64,000 nucleotides of DNA from Daphnia pulex (lineage: Eukaryota; Arthropoda; Branchiopoda; Diplostraca; Daphniidae): assembly GCF_021134715.1 (NCBI RefSeq), contig NC_060018.1, positions 1,922,001-1,986,000 on the forward strand, read 5' to 3'. Shown in pieces: positions 50,476 to 64,000 of this stretch. Below the pieces are notes generated by a model. It was not told where the DNA came from. It searched no databases and saw nothing but the letters and a program-made list of their open reading frames with translations. Position numbers and translations under genes: made by a program. Each line of letters starts with the position of its first letter. Positions within the stretch are counted from its first letter, which is position 1.

Positions 50476-53400
50476 TTCAAGAGAACATCCGGAACGCACT
50501 GCCGAACATAAAACAGGTGGCTGAGGAGAGGGGAAGAAAAAAAAAAGAAAGCTCCGGCTTTAATATCACACACGTCCGCACACGAGCGATCTCCACTCGA
50601 GACTGAGCTCCGTTCAGTCCCGGGCTCCGTACTTGTATGTACGTAATACGCTTCACGGTGGTTAACACTGTTGCACGCACGGACATATACCGTCAGGTTT
50701 TTTTTTTTCTTTTTCTTTTCTTTATTTTAGCCTCGTCAAAAATAAAAACGACTACCTTTTTCTTTCTTGTCTGTTTCGTCCTCTTTTTTCTAACTTTTTC
50801 CATAATTTTGTTTTTCTCCATTTCTTCTTTCTTATTTTCTCTTCTCCTCCTGCACGGTGTAAATCCGCCCGTGTCTCTTTTCGTCTTCAAAGGCAACAAA
50901 GACAGAGTAGACTCGGACCATAACGTTCGTTGCCCCAAGTTCCATTAGTCTCTTTCTCTATTGGAGACGTCACAAAAGAGGCCAGCAGTGTCCAGAGTGC
51001 CACTGCGTTGAACTCGAGAAGAAGAAGAAAAGACTTAAAGAGACATGGGAAAAAAAGGAGGTCCGGGACACCATCGAGAAATCAAGGCGCTGAATCGAGA
51101 ATTACGACGGACGGACGATCTAACACAACAACTCAAAGTCGTTCATCATTCGGTTATATAGCTAGGAGGGTAGTGGCGCAGTACGTCGCAACTGTCTGGT
51201 CACCAGCCCGCGTTAGATTCTTTATTTTTATCATGCGACATTCAATTGAAACAGAGTGGGTGAATTGCCAGAAATAGAACAGACCGAATAAAAGGCTTTA
51301 ACAAAATTTGGATAACAAAATAGAGATGGCGATTGTCAAAATAAAAGAGTCCGCTAGATTTTCCTTCACGACTGGGAAAAAAGAAAAGGGCGAGCGGGTG
51401 TGCAAGAAATCATTCGCGCCGCGAATATTATCCACGGCTTTGACTCAGGGTGTCAACCGTACGTGTTCCGCTGGATGACGACGGTTTCCCACGACGGCTT
51501 TTTCGCGCAACAGGATACTCAACCCCAAAACTGGAGAACCTCCAGTGGGGGCGTGAAAAGAGGTTGGGCGTTAAGAAGACCAAGTGGAGAGACGGGCAAA
51601 CAGAAGACAACAAACCCGCAAGTTCTCTTTAGCTACCACACTATACGACATAGCTTCGTGTGTGTCTTGTGTGTTCGCGGATTCGTAGAAACAAACCAAA
51701 CAAAAACCCGAAAAAAGGATTACAATTGGGAAAATGGCTTCCACTTCAATTATTTTTGTCGTACCTTTTTTTTGTTTCTTTTCGAAGAAGAAAGAAGAAA
51801 GAAAAAAAAGAAAGAGAAGCTTAAGCTACACATTTTCTGTTACTCGCCCAGTCATTAGAACCCAGCGGAGCGTAGAAATGGTTTTTCTTGGCAAAAGTTA
51901 CAACATTTTCCACATCCCACGAAGTAATGACTACGGTATGTATTTTCTCCCGGTTTACTTTTTTTTTTCTTCCCCGTTTCAAATACAATCCTTCCGCTCC
52001 CCACGCAGGCAAACAAAGAGCTTGACGCATTATTTTTTCTTTTGTGTCTTATTTGACAAACCGTATATGCAGCTGTGTGACAGGTGAGCAGCGGGAGGCT
52101 CCGTGATGATGATACACAGTCTGTATCACCATCCGTATAAGGGATATATCAGTGCCATGTGTTTCTCTAGCTCTAGCTCTAGCTCTCTAGCTCGGCCATT
52201 TTTTCTTAAATTTGTTTTCTTTTACCCCCAAAAAGGAACCCAGAGGAGACGAGCATTTTATAAAAGAAAACGCCGAGTGGGTCGTCCATTACGGCGGACA
52301 GCAGAAGCAGCCCAGCAGTGGCGGCCTTGTTTTCTCCTGTGTCGTGACGGCAATACGCCGCCGTCGGATTAAAATAAATGTGTCTGTGTGTGCTTCTTTC
52401 TGCGCCGGTCCGCCTGTCGTCTATGTAAAAAACCGAACAGGAGACGGAAGCTCCCAAAAAAAGAAAAGAAAAGAAAGAAAGAAAACAAAAAGTCGCGAGA
52501 TCGTATAGAAGTAAAAATGGGGAGCGCGGGAATACTGTTAAAAAGTAGAAACTGCTAAAAATAAAATAATAAAATCTGTGTGTGCATTTTAGCTTTGTCG
52601 ACGTGAGCCAACCGGGAATGATTCGACAATCCAAAAATTTCGAACTTTTTTGTTTTTCTTTTTTTTTTTTTTTACGTTTAACGCGATATCATTTTATTTT
52701 TTTCCGTCTACTCCGCGTTCTTTTTTATTATTTTTTTTCTCCGTCTGCCACGCGCTTCGTCTCCCGTCTCTTTTCGTTCCCGTCTTTGGCGGCTGGTAAG
52801 ACGTCGAGACGCCCCTTTTCTCACGATAGAAAAAAAAGGTATTTAAATTTTTTGTTTTCTTTGGTTATTTTGCGGGTTTCGTGAACATGGAAATGATTTC
52901 TTTGATTTTGGAAAACGATCGGGTCGAAAAAGCATCAAACAATAATAATTTAAAAGAACAAGTTCTAAGAGGCTTAAACAAAAAGAAACGTAAAGTGCCG
53001 ATATGGCCAGCTGATGACGTAACTTAACTAGCATTTCTCAGGGCAGCAAACTTCGCAGCGGGAGTTGTTTCTTTCTTGTTTGATTTCTTTTCATTTCATT
53101 TCTTTTCTTTCGTTTCCCTTGTCGTTGTCCACATGATGCTGGGCTCACGCACTATGGTTCCGTTCAGAGTGAAAGCAGCGCGCCCCGAGCGTCTCCCTCC
53201 CGTTTGCTATACATTGCGCATTCGTAATAATATTCCCCTTTTCTTCTCGGCCGCCTTTTTTTTCTTTTTTTAAGGTCTGTGTGAGTAGTGTATACATAAT
53301 ATACCCATGTCTACTGTACATACTTATGCGCATTTCCTTTTACGCCGTTCATTTTTTGAAATTTTACGTCTCGCCAAGTCAACAGTGAAGGCAAAAATAA

Positions 53401-56400
53401 ACGACCACGACAGAACGATCAATATCACTCGATAGAAATTTTCGCTTTCACGAAGACATCCGAGTATTGAATTTTTTCTTTTTCTCGATGGATTTTGATC
53501 TTTCTTTCTTGTTTGTCGGCGACAGCGCATTTTTTGTGGCGACACGTGTCGATGTGAACACCAACCAAGGGCCGGGCCGGCCCTACCCCATTCTCGTATT
53601 CTTTCTCGAGAAGTGACTCCAATGAAAGGGTCGTAGCTCTTCATTAGAGGAGAATTTCGTCATTGTAATAATGGGTCGCCCGATACGAAACGGGCCAAGT
53701 CTAGCTGGTCATTTATTTTCGTTTCATATAGACTTTGCGGTTACGTGTCGTTATATTTTTTGTCTTTTTTCATTGAGAGGCGTTCAAGCGCTGTCTGACT
53801 TTCCCGGCCCATTAGCCACGAATAACGGACGCCACAAAAGTTTGAATGAAAAAGAGGGGAAAAACAAAATTCTTGAAGAAATGAACAAAAATGGAGAAAC
53901 AAGGGTGCGGAAAAAATTTAAAATTCTTCGTTCTATAATACGACTTAAATGGCAAGTATGAACCTATAAACTGTTGGAAGTGGACAAGAGCAACAATAAA
54001 AAATATGGAATGGATTTAGACACGACCTATATCATTTTATTTCTTATCCCGTCTTGGGAAACTGACAAAAGAAATGATTTATCGCTCAGCTTCGGGACAA
54101 CCTGCTGTTTGCTTCGACGTCTTCGTGTCATTTCTGCCAACGCAACTCCATTACGGCCGTCGGACCGTCTCATTTTAATATGTGTCTGCCTGAATAATAC
54201 ACTAGACTAGCCAGTTACATGTTGGCCAGACCCAATAGAAATTTATTTCGTTTTTCTACATGCGTCGAGCAGTGGAAGATTCCTCGCGTCATGCTTCGAT
54301 AGAATCACAGAGGGTTCTCGAACGCATTAACATTTTCAAACCTCGCGCCATTGGCGAGCGAAGTTTGAAAGAGAAAATAACATTTCGCGCACGGTCATCC
54401 CGTCGGGCAGTACCAAAAATAACAGCAACAAAGTGACTGAAAATGCGGTAGTCACGAAGGAAACATCAAATAAAAGACCCTCAACCTCGCCGATGAAAAG
54501 ATGACAACTTGTATGTATAAAACAAACTGCGATCAATGAAGAGGCGATGTTTACTTTGGTCAACCAAACTACTGTCGGCTCTTTAATTCTTCGATTCACT
54601 GATGGTGAGAGAAGCTTTCACAGAGACCGGTATGTACGCGGTACTTCTACCGTTTGGCGTCTTTCATTACCGTCTCAATGGCAGCGTCTGATTGAATTGT
54701 TCACGCGGGGTGGGAACCAGAGAAAGAGAGAGAAAGAACTACGACAGGGGGAACGAAATAATAACGGTAGGGAATAAGCCAAAGAAAAAGTCAAAAGGTT
54801 ACCAGAGACAAGGCAATGAAAGGGTAGAGCTAGCGCTCGAGTATAAGCCAAAAGAAGAAAACTTCTTATGTTACAGCCCACTGCGGGAACGAGCCCCGCC
54901 GATCATAACGCTGAATCACTGGGGCCACTTAAAAAAAAAAAAAATGTTTGACATTCTCATCCATCCAAAGGCACGCATTAAGAATTTACGATAGGACGAA
55001 ACGTAAAAATATTTCTTTTTAAAAAAATGTCTAAAAGCCTACAAAATCGCTACTAGTGCCACTTTCATCCGGTGCGTCTACGCAATTGCGCATTTTCTCC
55101 GACTTAAATTACAACAATTGATTACGCGGAGGTCTCCGAGAATTTTGCGGTTGGGGGAGAAAGAAACGAATCTGAATCGAGGAAGTTTCTTGTAACTTGG
55201 TGGTGTGTACGAGACTGTGAAAGGCGAAAAACGAGTTCACACGAAGCAAATATCTCACGAAAGTGACACACCACCACGAGCAGCAGCAGCAGCAGAATAG
55301 TATCACGGATCGCCTTTCTAATAAAGCGACTGTGTTGTTGTTTATATCGCCCAAGTCCCCACACCATCGTGCGATCTAACCTCTTCTAAATATCTCCCGC
55401 CTTGCTGCACCCACGGGATTCGTGATAACGACTTGGCCCTCCATTTTGTTCCTCTGTCTTGTTTCACTCGTTTCCCCCGTTTTCCTTTTTGAACGTTGGC
55501 GGAACAAAATACACACACACTGTGCGCAGCAGTTCCCGCAGACAACATTTCGCTCAAGTGAATCCGAACGAAGCGCCTTTGCTTATACTTTCTATAGACG
55601 GCAATTACAGATATAGACTCACACAAAGTAAAGACTAGCAGCTGATTATTGAAGATTGGTTACGGCTATTATGTTTTTTGTTTTTTTGGGGGGAACTAGC
55701 CTCTCGAGTCGAACAACGAAAAAAATGGTACCTGATTATAATAAAATATAGTCTAACAAAAAAGGGAAATATAAAAGTCTTTAACAGCTGGTTAATTTGA
55801 CAGCGGGGAAAAAACCCGTAAACCACACGACTTGCATGTGTACTATTTTCAGAATGTGTTTTTTTTTGTCGTTTTCCATTAAAAGGTCCTGAGGAGCTGT
55901 GTGGCTTTCTCCGGCACTGTACTTTACTGTAATAGAAGAAGAAGAAGAATGCTGTTGCCCGGAATTGTGTTTTGGTCTTTTTTGTTGTCTGTTTCGACAA
56001 CAAGAAACTTATGGGCCAATTAAGCTTCTTTGACATAATCGGCCAGGAAGACTAACAACAATAGCAGGGGGAATAATGATCAAAATGGCGTGGGAACTTT
56101 CTCTGTGTATATCTTCTTGCAGTTGTTACTCTTCTTCCACCACACCTTTTGCAGTCTGTGTAGGAATATAGCCTACGCAAACAAATAAGAAATTTCAGCT
56201 TTCTCAAACGACCGGCCTTCGACTAGCTCCCAATGCATCTTGCCATCGAGTCCGTCTTCGATTGGACGAGTATATGGAGAGGAATATTTACCTGCCCATC
56301 ACCGAGAATACACAGACATCGAAAATAAATAAAACGAAAGAAAAAAAAGCTGTTCCCTCCCTTCGTCGTAAAAGAAAGAAGAAGAAGAAGAAGAAGAAGA

Positions 56401-59400
56401 AGAAAAAAAAACCTAAAGCGCGTGCGCATGCATAAAACAGATATTGCATTTATTCGTGTGGGAGTAGTTGTTGAGATGGGTGATCATTTTGAGAACCAAA
56501 GCATCAAGGGCTCGAGCCGGATGGAACGAGGGGAGTTTGAGATTTCCCAATTATATTGAAGATAGCTTTCATCTTCATGAGAGCGTATAGAACAGCAATT
56601 CAAAGTCAAAAATCACGAGAAAACAAAGGAACTTGAAAGCAACCAAGCCGCTGGCTCACGTTGCAGCAGTAGATTGAACCCTCTAGCCGACCATCCAGTA
56701 AATCAAATCTCCGCATTGTATACAGTGGTAGGAGGTCTCCTTGTTTTCTGTTTAGCCTTAAAACAAAACAAAAAAAACCTGTGTATGCGCCGATCAACGG
56801 AATCTGCTGCGCTTCCAAGGGCAACGTAGTCGACGCTCATTCACCAAGTAAAAAAAATAATAATAATCTGAGACGAGACGTTGGATTGTTGCCGGTTGTT
56901 ACTTTATCCGACCTAACTACAGTACTAGACCATCGTGATTTGGATTGCAAACAAACGAACTTCCCTGCCTGAAAAAAGTTTGACTAGTCGATGTCCTTGT
57001 GTTGGCTAAATAACTAAAAGGAAAATAATAACACGCAGAGGAGGATTTAGAGGAGACTCCCGTAGCATCCAACCGGCATCGGCACACGCAGACGTTGGGC
57101 TCCAGAGATGTTAAAAGAGAGGCACATGCAATGCGCTCTTGACCTCGATGACGCAGCCTCTGCGGGTTCGGTGCTTGTGTTTTTTTTTTAAAGACACACG
57201 AGGATCTTCGCCACTCCGACCTTCTATTTCTTTCTTACAAGAGTTACGTTTACGGTCCGGGGAAAAACGCTTCAAGAGCCATCAGCTAAATATTATTATC
57301 AAAAAGAGCGATGCCTTAGAGGCTCAGCAACTTGATCCAAAATCCAGATCGAGGGCGAAACGCGCAACAATAACTTTCACATTCATTCAGGCACAGCGAT
57401 TCATGACCGCTGTTTATATGGTTTATTTTTCGTCGAAGACGTACCAAATCTTTTATAGCAAATCCTGCTGACTTTTTTAGCTGTCTTTCGTTCCGTGTTG
57501 AACGATCTTGCAGTGCCGAACCGATCTTAGAACCATATCGGTCGATATGCACAAGAATAGATTTTTGAGGTTTGAACGTTATCCAAAGACGATCCAAAAA
57601 TATCGAAACAGGCTTAAACATTCAAAATAAAAGAGCGGCATTGACGTATCTACTGCGCTCCAGTTGATTGACAAATAGACTGTAACCTTTCTCGGATGGA
57701 AAATCGACAAATCCAAGAAAAGATTATTTGTTTTTTTATTTATTTCAACGACGACTGGCGAACAACGATTTGAATAGACGACACGGTCGACGGTGATGAA
57801 TAATCAATGAATGATTGGTTTTCACCAGAATATTCGACAAGTTTGTTAATGAGGAGATGGTCGTGGAAATACGCCTCTTATTTACCTAACAAAAGAATAT
57901 CATTTTCAAAGGGCGTAGGGATAAGAACCGATGAGGCCTTATATTGAAAATAAATATTGAGCATTAAAGCAGCCATCAAAACCTTCAATAAATGGCGTTT
58001 AGATACGTATATTTAAAGGCCATTCTCACAACACGACTCGTCGCCAAATCGTGAAGGCCAAAAGGGTCTGGCGTCGTGCTACTACCACCGGAGTCGAATT
58101 TTCGAAAGTGCGGCCCGGCCAGCTCCGGCATTTAAACTTAACGCAGGGGGAACTTTCTAGGTATTATATAGCTAATAATTCTGAGTAAAGAAAGAATGCT
58201 CATCAACTTTGACTCGCTGGGCCAACTCGCGTAGAGCATCCGCTTTAACAGCTATTTACATCTCATTACACAAAGAGCAGAATAATTGAAGAGCTTCTGA
58301 ACCCACAACGGGTGTTTGGGGAATGCTGTCTAGTGTCGTTTCACAACAAAATGATTTTACATGGCAGATATTTACGAGCCATTCGAGGAGAACCCAAGAT
58401 TCTAATTAAAAGTAGGCAAATAAAGTGTCACGAACGCAATTAAAAGAATCGGGCCCTTAACCAATCTTCATCAATATCCTGTTGATTGCATCCAATTGTT
58501 TCCACGCACAGACAGCCCAATATTTAACCATTAGACAAGGCATTTCGGATGAAGGGACTGCGGCATTAATCTATTACATTTTCTTTTCCAGCGGCGTCTC
58601 ACAATGGGAAAGGGAGCGTGCGCACGGGAATTGGAAATGAATATTGAAACTTTTGTTCCGAGTAAATAGAAAATTTGATGATACAAAAGTAATTAGAAAT
58701 AGACGAGGTGATTTTCTTTTTAACTCAAATGAATTCGCTTCAACGAAATGTTCGGCTAACCACAAAATCCGACGCTGCGTATTCCAAAACATTAATCGCA
58801 ATTCAACGAAAATTTTCCGTAATTTCACTCAAATGGCGACCAATGTCATAAGGCTGTTGTAAAAGTAATTCTTTTATTTATACCTTTAACAACCCAGTCG
58901 TAACTGTTGCGTTAAGTGTAGTGATAACTCTGTGGACTTATGGAGGCCTAAACCTTATTCATATGGCGTTTCCCAGGGCAATTAATCCGAGTATGTAGGT
59001 CGGGCGTCGGGCGAAGGGAGATTTCCATTTTAGTAAATCAAGTATTTCGAAAAAAAAAAATAATAATTTGTGGAGGATGCTTGCTATAAGAATTCCTATT
59101 AACGCTTTTCTCATTCAAAAAGCGAGAGTCACCCGAGGAGAAATTCAAATAATCCCAAGAAAAACCTAGTGCTTCCATCTGTTGCCCACTGAAAATAGCT
59201 TGCATCTCGGTTTTTTTAAATTTGGCATCTGAAATGAAAATACGATAACCATTCTGGACTTGTAATTTGATACTGACAAATTCGACTAGTATCAAATTCC
59301 GGCAATCCAGTCTAGTAAAACTGCCGAAACCGATACTGTAACTCGGTAGCTTGGCAAAGAGTTGAACTTGTTCTAAACCCGTTCTCATCATCCCAAGCTA

Positions 59401-62400
59401 TCATAAGCACTAGTTAGTTCACACAATTATCTGCACGAAAGAAAAGAAAACGGCAATCGGTTTGGGACCACTTGGGATCACGAGCTTTTGTGTTACGAGT
59501 CTCGTATATTCAACGCTTATTGTTGCAAGAAAGACAAGAAAGGGCGGTATTTTCAAATTTGAACGCTGCTTTCGGTTTGCAACAAAGGAGTAAAACCGGC
59601 CTGACGCGGAATCAAATTAATCTCTTTGATGAACTAGCAGATCACACGGACATTATGTACGCAATCTGATAGTAGGCAAGAAAATGATCAGAAGTAAGAC
59701 GAGAAGCTATGATACATTGACAAACCCTTTTCTTTCAGCCTTCTTTCAGGTTGGTCCTACCATTTAAAGCAAAGATAGATGCCAGATGGCGACCGAGTCC
59801 AGTTTGTCTTCTTATTCGCTCCTTCAAAACAGACAGCAGGGAGGTAGTGCGGAGCGAATAAAACAGCATTCAAGATTCAATGTAATTTATAAGTGGATTT
59901 TTGAGAAAGAAAAAATTCATTTTTCATTGGGGATCGCACACGAAGCCGTTTGTTAAAAAAAAAAGAAAAGAAATTCCCAGTCAACAATCGAAAATGAAAC
60001 TATTAGGATGGGTTACTAGGTTCCATATGCCGCCTTGAAATTTACGGGGTTAAGCAGTTCGCGTCTACGTAGAGAACTCTCACGACCCCCTCGACACAAA
60101 AACGAGCGGCAGCAGCGGCTGCTCTACTCAATTCTGCGCGTATGAACACGGTTATTCTATTTGCTCAATCGACAATTAGACATGAAGCATTGTCATAAAA
60201 AAAAGTTACGTTTCCGGTAGCCGGGGATAACGAGGATTTAATATCCTTGAAATAGCATTTGTCGCATCGGAGAGGGAGTTCTCGAGACGACACAAAAGAG
60301 AATATCGGCCGATCATCAAAGGAAAAGAAAAAGAATCAAATATGAAGAATTACAGGAAGGCCATATGTACTGTTGACATCCAGTATAACCTTGCACTGGA
60401 GAAAGTGAAAGGATTGCTGGCCAAGAATAGACTCGTTGAGCCGTGAATGGCCCCAAGATGCCCGTGTGTATCTCTCCCAATGCCTCATTTACGATTGACA
60501 CGGATACCTACTGTAGACTAGGCCTACTTCCTCTTGATCATTGTACCCTTTTTCAAGAGAGCCAAGTTCTCACCATACGCTGCAGTACGTACTCTTTTAC
60601 AAGAACCAGAAAAAAAAACAGCAATCAATTGAGCAGTTGTCAATAAATTATGAAATTTTATAATACCGTATAAAACTTGTAGCGTAACGAAATAATACAG
60701 AAGATCACCGAAATTAATGGTGAATGTGTCTTTTCACTAGTTTCTGTGATAAAATCCCCCTCTCTTTTTTAACTTCCGTCCTATTTCCAATTTTGTATTT
60801 CAATCGAAGAGCAAAGGCAAGCGAAAAGTAACACTGGCACAGAGAATCGCTCCCAGTCCCGCCAAGCCGCCCCTCCTAGCTTTGCTGTCCGTCCATCCTC
60901 CTCTTGGTGCCCATTCTCATGTTACCTGAGCAACTTCTTTATTTATGGCAAGCGATTGAAAGGCACAGGTTACTAGTTCGAGAGTCGAAGGAGAGGGTCA
61001 ACGCGTTTGCCGACCGACGACCGTCCAGTCGGCAGTAACAACTTCCTGCAATTTTGTTTAGTCGACTCAGTTCCTTCCTCTTATTATTTCCGATTCTATT
61101 GTACGCCTTTTCAAGACTGACCGGTATTGACTGTGACATGGCCTGTCTGTCAATGCTGACAATTTTGAAAAAAAAAAAAAAAAAAGGAAAGAAGAACTTT
61201 TTCGGGGAATAAAAAGTATCGGCAACATGATACTTGAAGAGCAATGCCCTATTCTACCTCGTTGACATGTTGCAGTGCAAACTGCCACCGCAGATTTATC
61301 ACTCAGCGGCGGCAAGAAACGACTGACGGCCACAGAGGACAAACGGGATAAGATAGATGTCCTCAAATCAATAGGTCGTTCAAGAAATAGAAAAGCGTTA
61401 TTCAACAAATAATATGAAGCGAATTTGTAACTTTGCCAGGCCGACACTATAGCCACAGGAAGCCAGTTAGGTAACACCCCCTGTGTATTCGAAAAGTTCG
61501 ATTTATTTTTTCAGGTATACGTTAACTGGAGAAGGATCGTTATTGCTTCCCATTCGTATACAAAAACAGTTTCTTGATTTCCTTCCTAGTGCGTGTATTC
61601 GACGGCACAGAATGGCTTCCCATCAGTCGCAACAATACGCAGTCAAAGAAGACTCGCTTCCGCGAGATATGGGCATTGTAGCAATCTGTGCCCATCATTC
61701 TGGCGACAGTAGCTTGCAACGGTTGATCCTTTTGTACAAACAATGGACTAGGCACAATGTATAGGTGGCAAAAATATTTGAAACGACGTCGAGTTGACGT
61801 GCAAGCCTTCATTCAAATTCGGTGACGCAATTGTTCTCAAAATATTCCCTCCATTTTTTCTTGCAGTCGGAGGATAGAGACGAGGTAGTACATATTTGCT
61901 TTTCCCCTAGAATTGCATGTAGCAGCCTCTCACTGTTCAAACAAGATGGGCTGAGATGCCATTCAGCTGCGTACAAAAGGAAAGGAATTGGACCGTTTCC
62001 TTAGCTTTTGACCTGTCAACGTGCCGTCGCTTTCTGAATCGCTCTGATGAACTGCGAGTTCACAGCAGTAAGGAATTCCGTCGAAAATGACATCATGCAA
62101 TAGTCAGACGTTGCTGGGAATTTGCAGATCTAGCTAACAATACGTCGACTAATCTTGATCGCAAGGAACAGGAAGTAGGCAATGACGAATAACTTCCAAA
62201 CGCAGCAGAGGAGAACCAACTATAACCGAAAAGTTTCCTACCTTTCGTTGATTCCTCGGTGAAAATGGATGCTGAGTTGGTTGAGGTTCAATTCACCTGA
62301 AATAGAATATAAAAGAAAGCGTTTAATTAGAAATTCATAACACTTTTATTTAAAGTAAAGAAATTTCTTATTTTAAATCTATTGGATTATTTTTCTTATT

Positions 62401-64000
62401 TTTTTAATGGCCACATCCCGTATGTGTGGTATTTTGGTTCTTATAGCGTGGCTGATGCGTTCAATCTGCGACAATATAAAGCGGATTTCTTTCAAGGAGA
62501 AAATAGAGAAATTCCTCGTAGCGATTCCACTCATCCATCATACCACTTGGACATTCCACCAGTGGTTTTTTTTCCCCTCGTTGCAATTCAAGCAAATCCA
62601 AAAAAGTCTTATTCTAGCCTATTATGCGGACTGGGAGTTTTCGGTACATGGTCAACCAAAAATTAAATATTGGAATTTTTTTTCAGCAATTGATGTCTAA
62701 TATAGCATGGCAAATGATGGTAAAAAAAATATTAGCATCACGGACATTTATCCTTAAAAAACCGACTACTTCAAATTATGATTGATTTAATACCGGTACA
62801 GAACTTCCTGTATAAAAGATGGCCTAATATGGTTTTGATCTGGTTGGAATGATGCGTCTTTGATAAACTTGCTCCCTTGCAAGTCATGCATTGCACATTT
62901 ATTTCTGAGTGAGCAAATCGCACCGCAGTTCTTGTATCAAAATACATGACTAAGATGTTTCTTGGTCTCCCTCCGCTATCTTTTCCTGCCCAGCATAGTG
63001 TGTGAATTTGATTTCATTTTTCCCATTTTCTCTTTTCTATTACTGAACTACTCTTGGTATCTTCAGAGCTATTTTTTGGTCAAAATTGCGGAGAAGAATT
63101 TTGTTGGAAAGAAGGGCCTTTTTGTGATTGTGAAGTGAGTTAGGAGGGAAAGAGGGACTATGGCGCGCTAGTCTATTATTTGCGGCAAACAGCAGCATTA
63201 TGAAAAGCGCCAGAGAAATTGTGTCATCGTCATCTTTCCCTTGGAAGTGTCAAAGTAGCTGCCGCGGAGGACCCTCGCAGCTCCTCCTTGTACTCTACTC
63301 TCGTTTTCCATCGGGTTTTCTGAAGAACTTCAAAGTTTGAATAGACGACAAGATACAGGCGACTGGGATACCGTAACTCGATATCACCTCTCTCCCATTA
63401 AGTTTCTTTCTTAACAAATCTCTGGTAACTATGTTTATGACAAATCTTGAACTACACATGCACTGCAGACCTTTAGTGAGATGACGCAAGGGAACTCGAG
63501 AAGTAAAAGAGGCCGAAGGCTACAATATACCTGAGGAGGGTTTACATACTCCACAACTCAATAACAAGTTAAACGTTATGCGATGAAAAACATTTTTTCG
63601 TAATTTTTCAAGAAGATGAAGAAATAAAATAAAAAATAAAATAAAGAGTAAGAGTAAATTTCTCAAGATCAACATCTTCTTAATCAGACAGAAACGATTC
63701 GCAATCACAAACTACTCGTCGATTTTCATTCCACCTTTAATGTCTTTCGAATGTAAATTCTGAGTGTCTTTTAATGATATTCCAAAAGAGGAAAAAATGG
63801 ACAGATGACTTAAACTCAACCTGGCCATCCATCGATGGGTATATTGAACAGGGTTATAGGAGGAAAACTAAGTTTGACCTACTAATGCACCTGGGAGACA
63901 CGATATCCCACTGAGAAGGTTTGTCTTGCTAGCATGGAGTCGTCACCTGAACTTTTCGTTTCCCTATTCTGGAATGACAGGAGTCTGCTGAAGACATTGG
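50476..64000. other. 13.5-kb region without a recognisable coding gene
   Basis: No reading frame here resembles a known family. The DNA is rich in homopyrimidine/homopurine tracts (for example 50698-50860, 51780-51825, 52650-52760) and microsatellites: CTCTAG units near 52170, CAG near 55280, GAA near 56385, GTTTT/GTTTG-like runs, and a poly-A run near 61168. The IRAG-like gene runs leftward out of this region and its first exon follows a splice acceptor. The most economical reading is a long 5' intron or promoter region of that gene, with possible non-coding exons. An unseen gene with tiny exons cannot be excluded. Confidence 0.4.
62242..62296 (-). other. Candidate small non-coding exon (possible 5' UTR exon)
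   Basis: On the minus strand a pyrimidine-rich stretch ending CTATTTCAG precedes 55 bases that end in CGAAAG followed by GTAGGA. This is a good acceptor-donor pair of Daphnia-like exon size. There is no long open frame. It could be a 5' UTR exon of the IRAG-like gene or of another leftward transcript. Only splice-signal shape supports it. Confidence 0.25.

Noticed and set aside
59038-59391. 117-codon minus-strand frame in the gene-free right part
   Set aside because: No recognisable domain, signal peptide or splice context. Its length is not unusual for chance in 13 kb on six frames.

Overview
Eukaryotic window with small, intron-dense genes. Most introns are 50-120 bp with GTAAGT-like donors. 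The ortholog set is typical of an arthropod, and there is a decayed array of tyrosine/threonine-rich repeat genes. Together these suggest a branchiopod crustacean such as Daphnia; the species is an inference. All gene models below were built by hand from conserved protein families and splice signals, with exon phases checked by arithmetic.

Left part (0-14 kb) is gene-dense. It holds the first exon of a prolyl 4-hydroxylase alpha-like gene (-), ATP6AP2 (-) head to head with the pICln gene (+), a cytosolic sulfotransferase (+) with a 9-nt microexon, a membrane-anchored trefoil/GH31 alpha-glucosidase (+), and SARAF (-).

14-25 kb is an accessory, repeat-rich zone. It contains degenerate tandem duplications, three decayed copies of a secreted YYT-repeat gene interleaved with a broken AIFM1-derived fragment, a piggyBac-type MITE with TTAA ends, and a fold-back element.

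25-40 kb is again gene-dense. SRD5A3 (-) faces TXNL4A/Dim1 (+). A Csk-type kinase without a visible SH3 domain (+) converges on a four-Tudor RRM-MYND protein (-, Vreteno/TDRD1 type, piRNA pathway). A 1.1-kb Mutator-like element with a 9-bp target duplication follows, then HPF1 (-), the PARP cofactor for serine ADP-ribosylation.

42-50.5 kb holds an otopetrin proton-channel gene (+) whose frame appears broken near its 3' end, convergent with a tail-anchored IRAG/LRMP (Jaw1)-like coiled-coil gene (-). From 50.5 kb to the end I recognise no coding gene; the sequence is low-complexity, homopurine/homopyrimidine-rich and probably regulatory, intronic or UTR. Functionally the window mixes housekeeping genes (snRNP assembly, splicing, V-ATPase accessory, dolichol synthesis), signalling genes (Csk, SARAF, IRAG-like), a germline RNA-silencing gene and mobile DNA. 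No operon-like functional cluster is evident.
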